Source: Flavobacteriales bacterium
GTDB taxonomy: Bacteria; Bacteroidota; Bacteroidia; Flavobacteriales_D; Parvicellaceae
Direction of reading: 5' to 3'
Assembly (NCBI GenBank): GCA_025210295.1
Contig: JAOASC010000016.1
Location: forward strand, 186,001-250,000
DNA: 64,000 nt
In this document: one piece after another, positions 52,117 to 61,666 of the stretch
Position numbering within the stretch: position 1 is the first letter of the stretch
How the letters are laid out: the number at the start of each line of letters is the position of its first letter
The notes under the pieces: model-generated
What the model was told of the DNA's origin: nothing
Database searches by the model: none
What the model saw: only the letters and a program-made list of their open reading frames with translations
Program-made: the position numbers and the translations under genes

Positions 52117-54299
52117 TATTCAAAACTAATTCCCATTATACACACATCGTCAATTTGTTCTTTGTCTCCTTTCCAGTCCTCAAACTTTTGATTCAAGACC
52201 CCTCTTCTATTATCTACAGGCATTGCATCTACAACTCTTAATGAGTTTCTTAATCTTGAATAATAATATTTCTTCCCCTTTTCTCCCCCTTTTTGATCAG
52301 GAAACCCATCGGTACTCATATAAACAGAATCACCAGATTGAATTTCTATTTTATGACTTGTTACTTGAAAGTTATTCGATATCCCTAAGAACAAATTATC
52401 ACCTTTGATTTCTCTCAATTCATTATCTGAATTAATAATATACAATGGATTATGTAAACCAGAATACTCTAATTCTTTCGTTTTATGATTATATGCACAC
52501 ATTGCAATATCTAGCCCATGTTTTACTTGATCTTCTTCACTCACAGACAAACGCTCCTTTAACCTAATATGTAGACGTTCTAAAATCGTTGCTGTTGAGT
52601 CTACTCCATCTTCTAAAATAATAGCATTAATTAAATTCAGACTAATTAACGTCATAAACGCTCCAGGAACACCATGTCCTGTACAATCAGCAACTGAAAA
52701 GAATGTTTTATCACCTTTTTGGTGTGCCCAATAAAAATCACCACTGACAACATCTTTAGGTCTAAAATAGACAAACGAATTAGGTAATAAGGCTTGAATC
52801 TCCTCTATTGTTGGAAATATTCTTTGTTGGATATTCTTTGAATACTCTATACTCTCCAACATTTCATTTCTATTTTTCTCAATCGTTTTTTTCTGCTTTT
52901 CAATAACTATTTGTTGTGCTCTAGCAATCTTCAATCTTCTATAGATTAAAGCAGAGAAAATACTAATCAAAATTAACCCTAAAGCAATTGAATAAGTGAT
53001 AATTTGTTGATTTTTTTCCTTTTCTTTTGCTACTGCTCTTTCTTGTTCAGCCCTAGCATCTTCTATTGCTTTTTGTTTAGCTCTTTGAGCCTCTTCTTGC
53101 GCTTTTTGTTTTTCATATTCAAACTTAGCTTCTTGCTTCCCTACATCTCTTTGTTTATCCTGATTAAACAAAGTATCTCTCAAAGCCACAAACTCCTCAT
53201 AAAACTTTAATGCTTTCTTCTCATCTCCTAATTTCTTATACACCTTATACAGTTGTTCTGAAACTTTTTTTCTATCAAAAGTCATCCCCTCATTTTCTTT
53301 TGATATACGATAACATTTTAAAAACTCCTTTTCAGATCGCTTAACTTTACCTTGATAATAATATAAATCACCATAGCCGTAAAAAATATAAAATAAGTTT
53401 TTATTGTTTTTAGAGGCTATAGCATAAGATTTATCAATATAGTATTCGGCAGTATCTAGCATGGCCTTTTTGATATCTTTAACCCCATTAAATAAAGGAT
53501 TTACGATCTTAATACTATCGGGAGCATTTTTATAATAGTAAATATATACATCAGCAATATTACCATATACCACTCCTAACCCTCTATTTTCTGGATCTTT
53601 CAAAATATTTAAGTAGACATCTTTTGCTTTTTGAGAATACTTGTAGGAAGTCTCATGGTTTATTAACATTAAATGATAATATCCCTCAGCCAAATAGCCA
53701 TTAGCTAAAGCATGATAATTACTATCTGCTTTTGCTTTTTCTATGTAGATTAAATTATATTTTGATGCATTTTTTTCGTCATTTAATTCAGAATAAGTAG
53801 TTGCAATATTTTTGGTTATCCACAAATCATCACCTAATAAATTATAATAATGTGCTGATTTAAAATAATACTTTAATGCTTCAGAAAAATTTTCTTCTCT
53901 CGTATAGCGATGGCCTATATCTTGGTACAACAACGCTATATCAGCTGTATCATCGGATGATAATGAGTTGATATAGTCTAATATATATTGAAGAGCTTCC
54001 TCTTTACTTCCTTGTAAATTCATATTATGAGCAACAACCCTCTTACTCCAAGTAATCTTCTTTTGATCCTTTGATTGTTCGGCTAACTTTAGCATCTCAT
54101 AACTAATACTAAGCGCCTCGTCTATACTATCATGCTCCCTGTAATATCTATTTATCCAATACAGGTTTTGTAATGCTGCGGAGTCTGTATCTGCTTTTTC
54201 TAGTTCTATCCTTAAAGAATCTAAATTTGAGTATTGAGCATAACTAAAATTATTAATTCCGAAAAATAGGGTTATCGTAATCAAAAAAATCAATTTCAT
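52116..54299 (-). CDS. TPR-membrane-SpoIIE phosphatase, upstream paralogue
   Basis: The protein has 727 residues with the same plan as its downstream neighbour: signal peptide, TPR repeats, coiled coil (AQEEAQRAKQKAIEDARAEQ), membrane helix near 430-452, and SpoIIE domain from about 516 with VVSGDFYW, VADCTGHGVPGAFM and DDVCIMG. The two phosphatase domains are nearly identical over long stretches while the TPR parts differ more. This implies duplication followed by change of the sensing half. No kinase, anti-sigma factor or STAS-domain gene is nearby. Genes of this type are frequent in Flavobacteriales, where targets are mostly unknown. Confidence 0.9.
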   Translation of the reverse strand: MKLIFLITITLFFGINNFSYAQYSNLDSLRIELEKADTDSAALQNLYWINRYYREHDSIDEALSISYEMLKLAEQSKDQKKITWSKRVVAHNMNLQGSKEEALQYILDYINSLSSDDTADIALLYQDIGHRYTREENFSEALKYYFKSAHYYNLLGDDLWITKNIATTYSELNDEKNASKYNLIYIEKAKADSNYHALANGYLAEGYYHLMLINHETSYKYSQKAKDVYLNILKDPENRGLGVVYGNIADVYIYYYKNAPDSIKIVNPLFNGVKDIKKAMLDTAEYYIDKSYAIASKNNKNLFYIFYGYGDLYYYQGKVKRSEKEFLKCYRISKENEGMTFDRKKVSEQLYKVYKKLGDEKKALKFYEEFVALRDTLFNQDKQRDVGKQEAKFEYEKQKAQEEAQRAKQKAIEDARAEQERAVAKEKEKNQQIITYSIALGLILISIFSALIYRRLKIARAQQIVIEKQKKTIEKNRNEMLESIEYSKNIQQRIFPTIEEIQALLPNSFVYFRPKDVVSGDFYWAHQKGDKTFFSVADCTGHGVPGAFMTLISLNLINAIILEDGVDSTATILERLHIRLKERLSVSEEDQVKHGLDIAMCAYNHKTKELEYSGLHNPLYIINSDNELREIKGDNLFLGISNNFQVTSHKIEIQSGDSVYMSTDGFPDQKGGEKGKKYYYSRLRNSLRVVDAMPVDNRRGVLNQKFEDWKGDKEQIDDVCIMGISFE

Positions 54300-54415
54300 T
54301 CTTTAAAATTAATTTTTTTATCGAATTTAACAATAACTTTTTTTCCTAAAATATTCAATTTAAGGTCTTTAATTAAAAACTTAAAAAAAAACATTGTTTT
54401 TTTACAAAAAATATT

Positions 54416-54445
54416 TTGTGATATATGAAATAGTTCATATATTTG
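54416..54445 (+). promoter_or_regulatory. Two-part Bacteroidota promoter for tRNA-Arg
   Basis: TTG (54416-54418) and TATATTTG (54438-54445) with a 19-base spacer; the tRNA begins 17 bases after the -7 element. This is the cleanest consensus promoter in the window. Confidence 0.75.
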
Positions 54446-54461
54446 CAATCGCGAAACAAAA

Positions 54462-54535
54462 GGGTCAGTAGCTCAGCTGGATAGAGCACCTCCCTTCTAA
54501 GGAGGCGGTCAAAGGTTCGAATCCTTTCTGACTCA
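54462..54535 (+). tRNA. tRNA-Arg (anticodon UCU)
   Basis: A full cloverleaf can be folded: acceptor GGGTCAG/CTGACTC with one G-T pair, D arm GCTC/GAGC, anticodon stem CCTCC/GGAGG with loop CTTCTAA giving anticodon TCT (reads AGA), a 5-base variable loop, and T arm AAAGG-TTCGAAT-CCTTT. The discriminator is A and the CCA end is not encoded. Confidence 0.97.
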
Positions 54536-54536
54536 C

Positions 54537-54574
54537 AAAAAAGTCTTATTCTCATTGAGGGTAAGACTTTTTTT
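54537..54574 (+). terminator. Rho-independent terminator after tRNA-Arg
   Basis: AAAAAAGTCTTA pairs with TAAGACTTTTTT around a 13-base loop, starting two bases after the tRNA. Confidence 0.85.
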
Positions 54575-54790
54575 ATAACCTTTCTAAACCTGAGTTTCTG
54601 GCTATACTTTTCATGATACTTATGAAAGATTTCTCCATTAATTTCACCGTTCGCAACCGTCTCTCCCATTCTTTTCGACTTTTACTTTTAGTTGAGCAAT
54701 GCTTTTTCAATAGAACACTATTCTCTTCTTGTTCTTAAAAGAAAGCCTCAAAATGCCATAATAGAAATGATTAATCGGATTAGAAATAGA
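54575..54790. other. Region after the tRNA, possible decayed recombinase fragment
   Basis: No intact gene. On the minus strand, broken frames read QLKVKVEK, then GEINGEIFHKYHEKYSQKL, which resemble the coiled-coil end of large serine recombinases. The match is short and interrupted by stops and frame changes. Confidence 0.2.
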
Positions 54791-56419
54791 TTACTTCAAT
54801 ACATTGACGTGACCGTAAAGTTCACACTTTTCATTTGTAAAAGCATCTTTAATTTCAATTTTCCAGATGTAAACTCCATTTTCTACAAAACTACCTGACT
54901 TGCAAGTTCCATCCCATCCAACGGCAACATTGTAAGACTCAAACATGAGCTCACCCCAGCGATTGAATATTGCCATATGAAAGCTGTCAGGATCATATCC
55001 ACTTGTAAATACCGGTTGAAAATACTGATTGTACTGATCTCCGTCTGGTGTGAATGAATTAGGAATATAATATGCTTGATAACCCTGAACTTTCACTACT
55101 TGAAAAGCAGAGTCAACACAACCTATATCATTGTAGGCATATAAAACTGTTGTATAATGTCCAGACTTCATTGTTGAATAAACATGACTAGGATTTTCAC
55201 TTATCGACGCCCCACCATCTCCAAAAGACCAACTGTAATTTGTAGCATTTTGCGACTGATTTAAAAAAGTAACTGATGGATCTTCAATAAATAACGTACT
55301 TGGATTGTAGGTAAAGCTTGCGATTGGTTGATCTTCAGCACAAACTAGATCTACATGAGTTAATGATGAGCTACAACCATTACTGTTGATAGACAATGTC
55401 ACGTCATAACAACCATCGTCCTGATAAACGTGATTTGCCGCCCCGCATCCACTATAGGTGTTTCCATCTCCAAAATCCCAAGTACAAATCGCGCCTGAGT
55501 CAATGCCTGATGAATTATTACTGAATTCTGTATTAATTGGAGCACATCCTAAAGGATTCAAAACAGTAAAATCTACCACCGGAGTTTCTTTTACATCCAC
55601 AAGAATTGAAGACTCATCTTGACATCCATTAATATCGGTAACTCTTAAAGTGACATTGTAGCTTCCACTAGCTGCATAATTGTGAGTGGGATTAGCCCCA
55701 GCCCCATTATTTCCATCTCCAAAATCCCACAAATAAGTCGCGATTCCTGCATCTGCAGTCGAGTTAGTACCATCAAACAAAAAACTATTCCCAAGAAGAC
55801 ACTGCGGAGTTTGAGCCACTATATCAGCCTCCCCCATACATGTTTGAGTAATCACTAAATCTTCTGTGGCAATATCCATTCCGTTTCCTCCAACGCTGTT
55901 GAAATGAATCACATAATGAATAGTTGGCGATGTGGCTATTCCTGTCAAGGTTATTTGCTGATAAACGCCATTTAGCGTTAAAGTAATATCGTCTAGGACA
56001 GTTCCATAATTGTCTTCCAGGCTCAAAGTTACATTTGTTCCTCCATAAGATTCCCTAATCCACATACTGGCACTCACTTCGCAACCAACCGAGACACCTG
56101 TAACTTGTCTGTCATAGATATCAACATTGGTAATACCACTTTGAATATTAAACCATCCAAAATAGGCACCGCTCATGATCATACTTGCATTATGGTTACT
56201 CCCTCCGGTCCCATATAAAACAGCTCCATTAACTCCAACGATTACAGAAGTATCGAATGGCTCATTCAACAAAGTTGTTGAACAACTTGTTCCTTGTGCA
56301 ATTGCAGCAGACAGAGAGAGTAAAACAATTAAAAATGTGATAAAAATACCTTTCAAAAAAACGGAAAATTTTACGAGGCTATTCAAGCCATCTGGTAAGC
56401 TTAAACTGGGGTAATACAT
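54791..56419 (-). CDS. PKD-domain protein with gliding-motility-type (type B) sorting domain
   Basis: The protein has 542 residues. A rather long signal region (about 42 residues, ending SAAIAQG) precedes a jelly-roll-like domain (about 45-195). Three PKD domains follow, each with the WDFGDGN or WSFGDGG hallmark (near residues 228, 314 and 395). The last about 90 residues (YYIPNSFTPDGDQYNQYF, then FNRWGELMFES and a final VNVLK) are the gliding-motility-associated C-terminal domain, the type B type-IX signal. It is a surface protein, perhaps an adhesin. A TAAATTTG promoter lies 53 bases upstream. Confidence 0.93.
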   Translation of the reverse strand: MYYPSLSLPDGLNSLVKFSVFLKGIFITFLIVLLSLSAAIAQGTSCSTTLLNEPFDTSVIVGVNGAVLYGTGGSNHNASMIMSGAYFGWFNIQSGITNVDIYDRQVTGVSVGCEVSASMWIRESYGGTNVTLSLEDNYGTVLDDITLTLNGVYQQITLTGIATSPTIHYVIHFNSVGGNGMDIATEDLVITQTCMGEADIVAQTPQCLLGNSFLFDGTNSTADAGIATYLWDFGDGNNGAGANPTHNYAASGSYNVTLRVTDINGCQDESSILVDVKETPVVDFTVLNPLGCAPINTEFSNNSSGIDSGAICTWDFGDGNTYSGCGAANHVYQDDGCYDVTLSINSNGCSSSLTHVDLVCAEDQPIASFTYNPSTLFIEDPSVTFLNQSQNATNYSWSFGDGGASISENPSHVYSTMKSGHYTTVLYAYNDIGCVDSAFQVVKVQGYQAYYIPNSFTPDGDQYNQYFQPVFTSGYDPDSFHMAIFNRWGELMFESYNVAVGWDGTCKSGSFVENGVYIWKIEIKDAFTNEKCELYGHVNVLK

Positions 56420-56842
56420 AACTATTTAATTATTTAATTGAGACCAATGTACTTGTCTAAATAATCTAAGGACAAATTTAAGGAGTCTTCTCCTAAACGA
56501 TTGAAATTCAGCACAGATGCCTATTTTAAGTCAGGTTTTTATTAACAAATTGGAATCCTAAAACAAGAAAGATCAATATTCTAAGGCAGGTTCTATTCGG
56601 ACTTTATATGTTAATTATATAAACTTTGAATATTTTTAACTTTTCTTCTCTATGTGACTGTATCAATTAAAAGTGAACTGGTTTAATAAAAAACAATTGT
56701 TTTGGCATTGTAAGAAACTGAAAGTGATGCGCTTCTAATCTTATCTAATGTTCCTACATTAACGATTAAACTCTTCAATACCTTTATACAACTTCAAAAT
56801 CTTGAAACAAATAGTTCGAATTCATGTTGTTTGAGGGCATAA
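56420..56842. other. Gene-free region upstream of the PKD-protein gene
   Basis: Over 400 bases of AT-rich sequence. The minus-strand TAAATTTG at 56473-56480 is the only clear signal. No open frame of interest, tRNA or strong repeat was seen in the remainder. A long leader or a small RNA cannot be excluded. Confidence 0.4.
56473..56480 (-). promoter_or_regulatory. Bacteroidota -7 promoter element
   Basis: TAAATTTG on the minus strand fits TAnnTTTG, 53 bases upstream of the PKD-protein ATG at 56419. Confidence 0.5.
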
Positions 56843-56875
56843 AAAAAGCCCTAGAGTTAAACTCTAGGGCTTTTT
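56843..56875 (-). terminator. Rho-independent terminator after the first FN3 adhesin gene
   Basis: AAAAAGCCCTAGAGT and its exact complement (15 base pairs) around a 3-base TAA loop, ending in Ts on the minus strand, 23 bases past the stop at 56899. Confidence 0.92.
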
Positions 56876-56898
56876 AGCTTTATAAAAGCTTTGTTAGC

Positions 56899-59800
56899 TT
56901 ATTTAACAATTACATTGCTGTTAAAGACTTGGTTATTAGTAACAACTCTTACTAAATAAACTCCTGATTCAACATTTCCTAAAGAAACTTCTTGTTGAGC
57001 TCCAGCAGCCATCACATAAGTGTTACTATAAATAACTTTTCCTTGTACATCTATAACTTCCATTACAATGTTACTTTCATTTTTACCATTAGTAATAAAG
57101 AAAGTACCATCATTAGGGTTAGGATAAACTCCAAATGTTGTAGCTTCTCCTTCTGTGATATTTGTACAATCAACTAAGTTAACTGTTATTTGAGTAGAAG
57201 CTACTGGACAGATACCATTATCTACAACATATGTAAATTGGTATGGTCCATTAGGTAATCCATCAGCAATAAATCTATTCCCATTTAATAGCCCTGTACC
57301 TGTATTATCATTCCAAACACCTCCAGCATCAACTGTACCAGTTAATCCATCAAATAAGAATACATCTCCATTACTACAAGCTTGGAAGTTAGAGATTGCA
57401 GAACCAGTGTTCGTTTGAGTTGCTGCATTAATAGCTACAGTAGCAGTATCAGCATCACATGTATTAGAAACAATGTAATAAACTTCGTTTCCAGTTAAGC
57501 TAAATGCTCCAGTATTAACAGTAGTATCATCTACAATCGCAGAAGAGTTACTTGGATATTCCCAATCTCCTAGGTTTGTCAATTGACCTGTTAAGTTACT
57601 CCATAAATCAACTGTATCTCCAGCACAAACAGAAAGAGGCGTAGCTGGTCCTTCTCCAGCGTATCCATCTAATGAATAATCTGAAACAATTAAGTTAATC
57701 AAACCACTTTGAGTAGAAGAAGATCCACCTACATAGAACATAACAGTATCACCTGCAGTAGCACCACAAATCTCAACTGAACCTCTTGATGACTGACCAC
57801 AAACGCTAAAATTCGATGAATTGTATGCAATTTGCCCAAATGTTTCCATACTATCACAAATGATTGTATCGTGAGCATAAGCACCAACCACTGAGTTAAA
57901 GTCAGAACCACAAGTAGCGATTAATAAGTGTCCAGAAGTAGGTATAACTGTTTTAAACCATACAGTATTATATTGACTACCAGGTAATGCACTTTCATTA
58001 GCCTGTAATGTTGCACCAATATTAGAGAATACTCTTGCAGAGAAATCTGTATTAGGAGCTACAAAGATAGCATCACATGTTGTATCGTTTAATACTGGAG
58101 TAGCAACAAATAATGGTCCTACCCAATCACTTTCATCTCCACCTCCACAATTTGCACGAACGTAGAACTCATATACAGCTCCTAAGTTTAATCCAGCAAT
58201 TGTATCGATAGTATCAGCAGCAACAACCATAGTTCCAGAACCTTGAGTAAAGCCTATTTCTCCATACTCAATATCCCATGATGTTTCAATTGCACCAGCA
58301 TTCCAGTTAATAACTACTGAATCTTGTGACTGATATACCTCTGCTAAATCAGTAGGTCTAGGGCATGAAATAATTTCTAATTTAATATTATCAATACCTA
58401 ATCCATCTGAATTATATGGATAGTTATCTTCTTGACCAAATTTAACTTGGAAAGTAGTTGAGAACATTTGTGAGTTATCACCAAGGACTTCAGCAACAAA
58501 TACACCTTGATCTACGCTAAGCCAGTTATTAGTAACTCTTCCTGACCAATCATAAACCTCAATCCATGAATCGGTATCACTTCCTCTTACCCAAACTCTA
58601 TCTCCAGAATGATTTTCATCTCCCCAATCAGCAAAGTCGAATGAAAGGAAAACATTATCTGTCAATGTATAGTTTGACATATCTAAAGTTAAAACTAGTT
58701 CATTAGCAACTACACTTCCGCTTGTATGTACATCTAAGAAAGCTGCTCCATTTCCTCCATTATTCTCAGGAGCAAATGTACCAATAGTTAATCTACCAAA
58801 TGCATTATCATCAGTATAGAATGCCCAAGCTTTATCTGTTCCACAATATACATTTCCAGTTCCTACTATTGAATCATTAATTGTCTCAAAATCTTCAACA
58901 AATGGTAAGGTTACTGGTTGTAAACTATTACAAGTCTCAATGTTAGTTTGGAAACCAAAAGGTCCTACCCAGTTACTAACATTACCAACAGCACAAGAAT
59001 CTTGAACGTAGAACTCATAAGCTGTATTTGGAGATAATGTATCTATCGTTAATGGGTTGAATGCATTGGTAATTAAATACCCTGTTCCAGGAGTAAATCC
59101 AGCAGGCCCAAACTCAACATTCCAGTTAGTTGCACCTCCAGTTGTCCAACCTAATACAGCAACAGTATCAGTTAAACCTGTAACTGTTAAGTTAGAAGGA
59201 TCAGCACATGCTGGCTCAAAAATATGAATATCATCGATATACCAACCATCTCTTTGACCACTTCCATCAGACTCTAAAACAAATCTAAAACGAACATTTG
59301 CTACATTATAAGCACTTAAATCAAATGATTCTTTTTTCCACCATGAGTTATCAGGTGTCTCTGTTCCAGTTCCCCAATCAGCATATGAATCTTCGTGGAA
59401 ATATGTTGAATAAGCCCCTGATCCTGTATATGCTGAAGATGGTAAATTTGTGTATGTAGCACCTCCATCTGTAGAGATTTGAACATAACACTCATCATAA
59501 GTACCTTCAGTCTTAGCAATATGCCAAAACTCAATAACAGGTGTAGTTGCAACAGATAAATCTAAAATACCTGTTTCATGTAATATATTTTCATCACTTG
59601 CTGAATAAGCATTATGCATACTTTGAGTTCCTCCATGTGCTAAAGTTGTTGAAAGAGCCCAAGCTACATCACTACTTGATTCATTTTCAAAAAACAATGT
59701 ATTATCTTCAAAATCTTCCATTAGTGGGAATGGATGAGGTCCATAAGCTGTAGTGAAAGACAATGAAGTCCAATTACTTACAGCTCCTACTCCACATGAA

Positions 59801-61500
59801 TCTTGAACGTAAACATCATAGCTAGTTCCAGCTGTTAAACCAGTTATATTATATGGTTTAGCAGTATTAACAACCATAGTTCCTGTTCCAGGAGTAAATC
59901 CAGCAGGTCCATATTCTAAATTCCAATTTGCTGCTCCTCCAGTAGTCCATGAAATATCAGCTCCTGTTGAAGACACATTTGATGCTGCTAATGCAGTTGG
60001 AGCAGGACATGCAGGTAATTGATGGATATCAAAGTTATCTAAATAAAAGTTTAAATCAACACCTCCATAAGTAGCTCCTTCATTTGCCCAAAAAGCAAAT
60101 TTGGCACTTGAAGTATAAGATGATAAATTGTATAATCTTGTTTCTCCAGTATTAGATGGGCTATTAGTAGCGTTAAAAATCTCTAATGTATCCCAAGTCG
60201 TTCCGTTATCTTCACTAATTAATAAGATAATTTCATCATCACTATCTAGCGTTGCAGAATTCGATCCTGAGTAAGTAGTTACACCAACATCAAAACTCAA
60301 CTCCCAAGCAGTCATCCCAGACAAATCAAACTCTGGACTAATTAACCACTCTTTATCTCCAGTTAACCACATCTCTATTCTAGCAGCACCTGTAGTTCCA
60401 CTATTTAAGAATCCATCAGATGTCCATTTTCCTGTTCCTAAAGAAGATGGTCCAGCCGAAGGTGTTCCATCACCTGCTTCTTCCCAACAAGTAGGAACAA
60501 AAGAAGAAAAGCTTTCTGTATAAACAGGAGTATAAGTACCACATGGAGTTGTAAAAGAAACCGAACTCCAAGCACTTACATCTCCAGCACCACATGAATC
60601 TTGTACATATACATCATAATCTGTATTAGCAGTTAGCATAGACAAAGAAAGTGGGTTCGTAACATTTGTCATCAAAGTACCAGAACCAGGAGTAAATCCA
60701 GCTGGACCATACTCTAAATTCCAGTTAGCAGCTCCACCTGTTGTCCAACCAATATCAGCTCCAGTTGAAGATACATTAGATGCAGCTAAAGCTGTTGGTG
60801 CAGGACAAGAAGGAGGTGTAAATGAATACACTTGACCGTCAGCAGGAACAGTACTTAATGAAGTCGTTTCAGTAGTATTACTAGCATTTGGAGTAGCTCC
60901 TGTTCCATCTAGTGACAAGAACGTAGAAACTCCAGAAATCCCAATAGATGCACTTGGCGTATTCGGTGTTCCTGTCTCACTTCTGTAAACATATTCTACA
61001 ACATTAGTTGTCTCATATAATTTAACTTGAAATGACACAACAGGATCAGAAGATCCAAATCTCCACTCCCAGTTTAAGAACTCGAATGTAAAAACTCGAT
61101 TGGGAGCTGTTCCAGTTACAACGTAAGCTGCAGTAGAACCACCAGTAGCACTACCATCTAAATCATCCCAAAGTGGAGCTAATAATGGACGACGTACAGC
61201 ACTCGTATTATCTAAATCATTTGTTGTAGAACTTGATGCTCCCGACGCAAAAGATATAAATCCGTTAGAGCATGCTACTACATCTGTATAATCAACTCCA
61301 TCAAAATTAAATGTAAATCCGATTGGAATACTTGGTGAAACAGCATCATCTGCTTCAATTGAGTTAACATCTGTCCCTCCCGTTATGGGTGTAAAAGAGC
61401 CAGATGAAGCAGCAAAAGCATAAGCTCCAGCCTGAGCATCCGCTTTAGACATGGAGAATAACCCCAGAGCTAAAGAGAATAAAACTGTAATTTTCTTCAT
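56899..61500 (-). CDS. Large fibronectin-III/MAM-like surface protein with type A sorting domain
   Basis: The protein has 1533 residues with a signal peptide ending near KADAQ. An N-terminal beta domain (about 24-215, ending in DGQVYSFTPP) is followed by four fibronectin type III units (each starting C-P-x-P-T or similar and carrying WNLEYGPAGFTPGSGT and YDVYVQDSCG patterns), alternating with three MAM/jelly-roll-like domains (WYIDDIHIFEP type, near 310-490, 580-760, 860-1030). A pre-peptidase-like domain (about 1120-1270), an Ig-like region and a type A Por-secretion sorting domain (FGVYPNPNDGTFFI to the end) complete it. Probably a surface adhesin. Its last about 480 residues are nearly the same as those of the next protein, so they arose by tandem duplication. 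Confidence 0.9.
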   Translation of the reverse strand: MKKITVLFSLALGLFSMSKADAQAGAYAFAASSGSFTPITGGTDVNSIEADDAVSPSIPIGFTFNFDGVDYTDVVACSNGFISFASGASSSTTNDLDNTSAVRRPLLAPLWDDLDGSATGGSTAAYVVTGTAPNRVFTFEFLNWEWRFGSSDPVVSFQVKLYETTNVVEYVYRSETGTPNTPSASIGISGVSTFLSLDGTGATPNASNTTETTSLSTVPADGQVYSFTPPSCPAPTALAASNVSSTGADIGWTTGGAANWNLEYGPAGFTPGSGTLMTNVTNPLSLSMLTANTDYDVYVQDSCGAGDVSAWSSVSFTTPCGTYTPVYTESFSSFVPTCWEEAGDGTPSAGPSSLGTGKWTSDGFLNSGTTGAARIEMWLTGDKEWLISPEFDLSGMTAWELSFDVGVTTYSGSNSATLDSDDEIILLISEDNGTTWDTLEIFNATNSPSNTGETRLYNLSSYTSSAKFAFWANEGATYGGVDLNFYLDNFDIHQLPACPAPTALAASNVSSTGADISWTTGGAANWNLEYGPAGFTPGTGTMVVNTAKPYNITGLTAGTSYDVYVQDSCGVGAVSNWTSLSFTTAYGPHPFPLMEDFEDNTLFFENESSSDVAWALSTTLAHGGTQSMHNAYSASDENILHETGILDLSVATTPVIEFWHIAKTEGTYDECYVQISTDGGATYTNLPSSAYTGSGAYSTYFHEDSYADWGTGTETPDNSWWKKESFDLSAYNVANVRFRFVLESDGSGQRDGWYIDDIHIFEPACADPSNLTVTGLTDTVAVLGWTTGGATNWNVEFGPAGFTPGTGYLITNAFNPLTIDTLSPNTAYEFYVQDSCAVGNVSNWVGPFGFQTNIETCNSLQPVTLPFVEDFETINDSIVGTGNVYCGTDKAWAFYTDDNAFGRLTIGTFAPENNGGNGAAFLDVHTSGSVVANELVLTLDMSNYTLTDNVFLSFDFADWGDENHSGDRVWVRGSDTDSWIEVYDWSGRVTNNWLSVDQGVFVAEVLGDNSQMFSTTFQVKFGQEDNYPYNSDGLGIDNIKLEIISCPRPTDLAEVYQSQDSVVINWNAGAIETSWDIEYGEIGFTQGSGTMVVAADTIDTIAGLNLGAVYEFYVRANCGGGDESDWVGPLFVATPVLNDTTCDAIFVAPNTDFSARVFSNIGATLQANESALPGSQYNTVWFKTVIPTSGHLLIATCGSDFNSVVGAYAHDTIICDSMETFGQIAYNSSNFSVCGQSSRGSVEICGATAGDTVMFYVGGSSSTQSGLINLIVSDYSLDGYAGEGPATPLSVCAGDTVDLWSNLTGQLTNLGDWEYPSNSSAIVDDTTVNTGAFSLTGNEVYYIVSNTCDADTATVAINAATQTNTGSAISNFQACSNGDVFLFDGLTGTVDAGGVWNDNTGTGLLNGNRFIADGLPNGPYQFTYVVDNGICPVASTQITVNLVDCTNITEGEATTFGVYPNPNDGTFFITNGKNESNIVMEVIDVQGKVIYSNTYVMAAGAQQEVSLGNVESGVYLVRVVTNNQVFNSNVIVK

Positions 61501-61539
61501 TTTGTATATATATTAGTTAATAAATCAAAAATAAAAGTA

Positions 61540-61547
61540 CAAAATTA
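61540..61547 (-). promoter_or_regulatory. Bacteroidota -7 promoter element
   Basis: TAATTTTG on the minus strand fits TAnnTTTG, 40 bases upstream of the ATG at 61500. Confidence 0.45.
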
Positions 61548-61600
61548 TATTAACAACAGATTAACATGTTGATAACTATAGGCTTTTGTACAAAATAAAA

Positions 61601-61634
61601 AAAAAGGCTTGTAGAAAATTCTACAAGCCTTTTT
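61601..61634 (-). terminator. Rho-independent terminator after the second FN3 adhesin gene
   Basis: A perfect 16-base-pair stem (61601-61616 with 61619-61634) and 2-base loop; ends in Ts on the minus strand, 32 bases past the stop at 61667. Confidence 0.92.
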
Positions 61635-61666
61635 CACTTAATAATTTAGTTTATTATCAAATAGTT

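Noticed and set aside
49924-54299. Sporulation genes
   Set aside because: The SpoIIE domain is only the phosphatase module; TPR-SpoIIE receptors are common in non-sporulating Bacteroidota and no other sporulation gene is present.
54373-54669. 98-residue minus-strand frame
   Set aside because: It runs through the antisense of the tRNA-Arg gene, its promoter and its terminator.
54692-54898. 68-residue plus-strand frame
   Set aside because: Its second half is antisense to the conserved sorting domain of the PKD protein, and it has no promoter or family resemblance.
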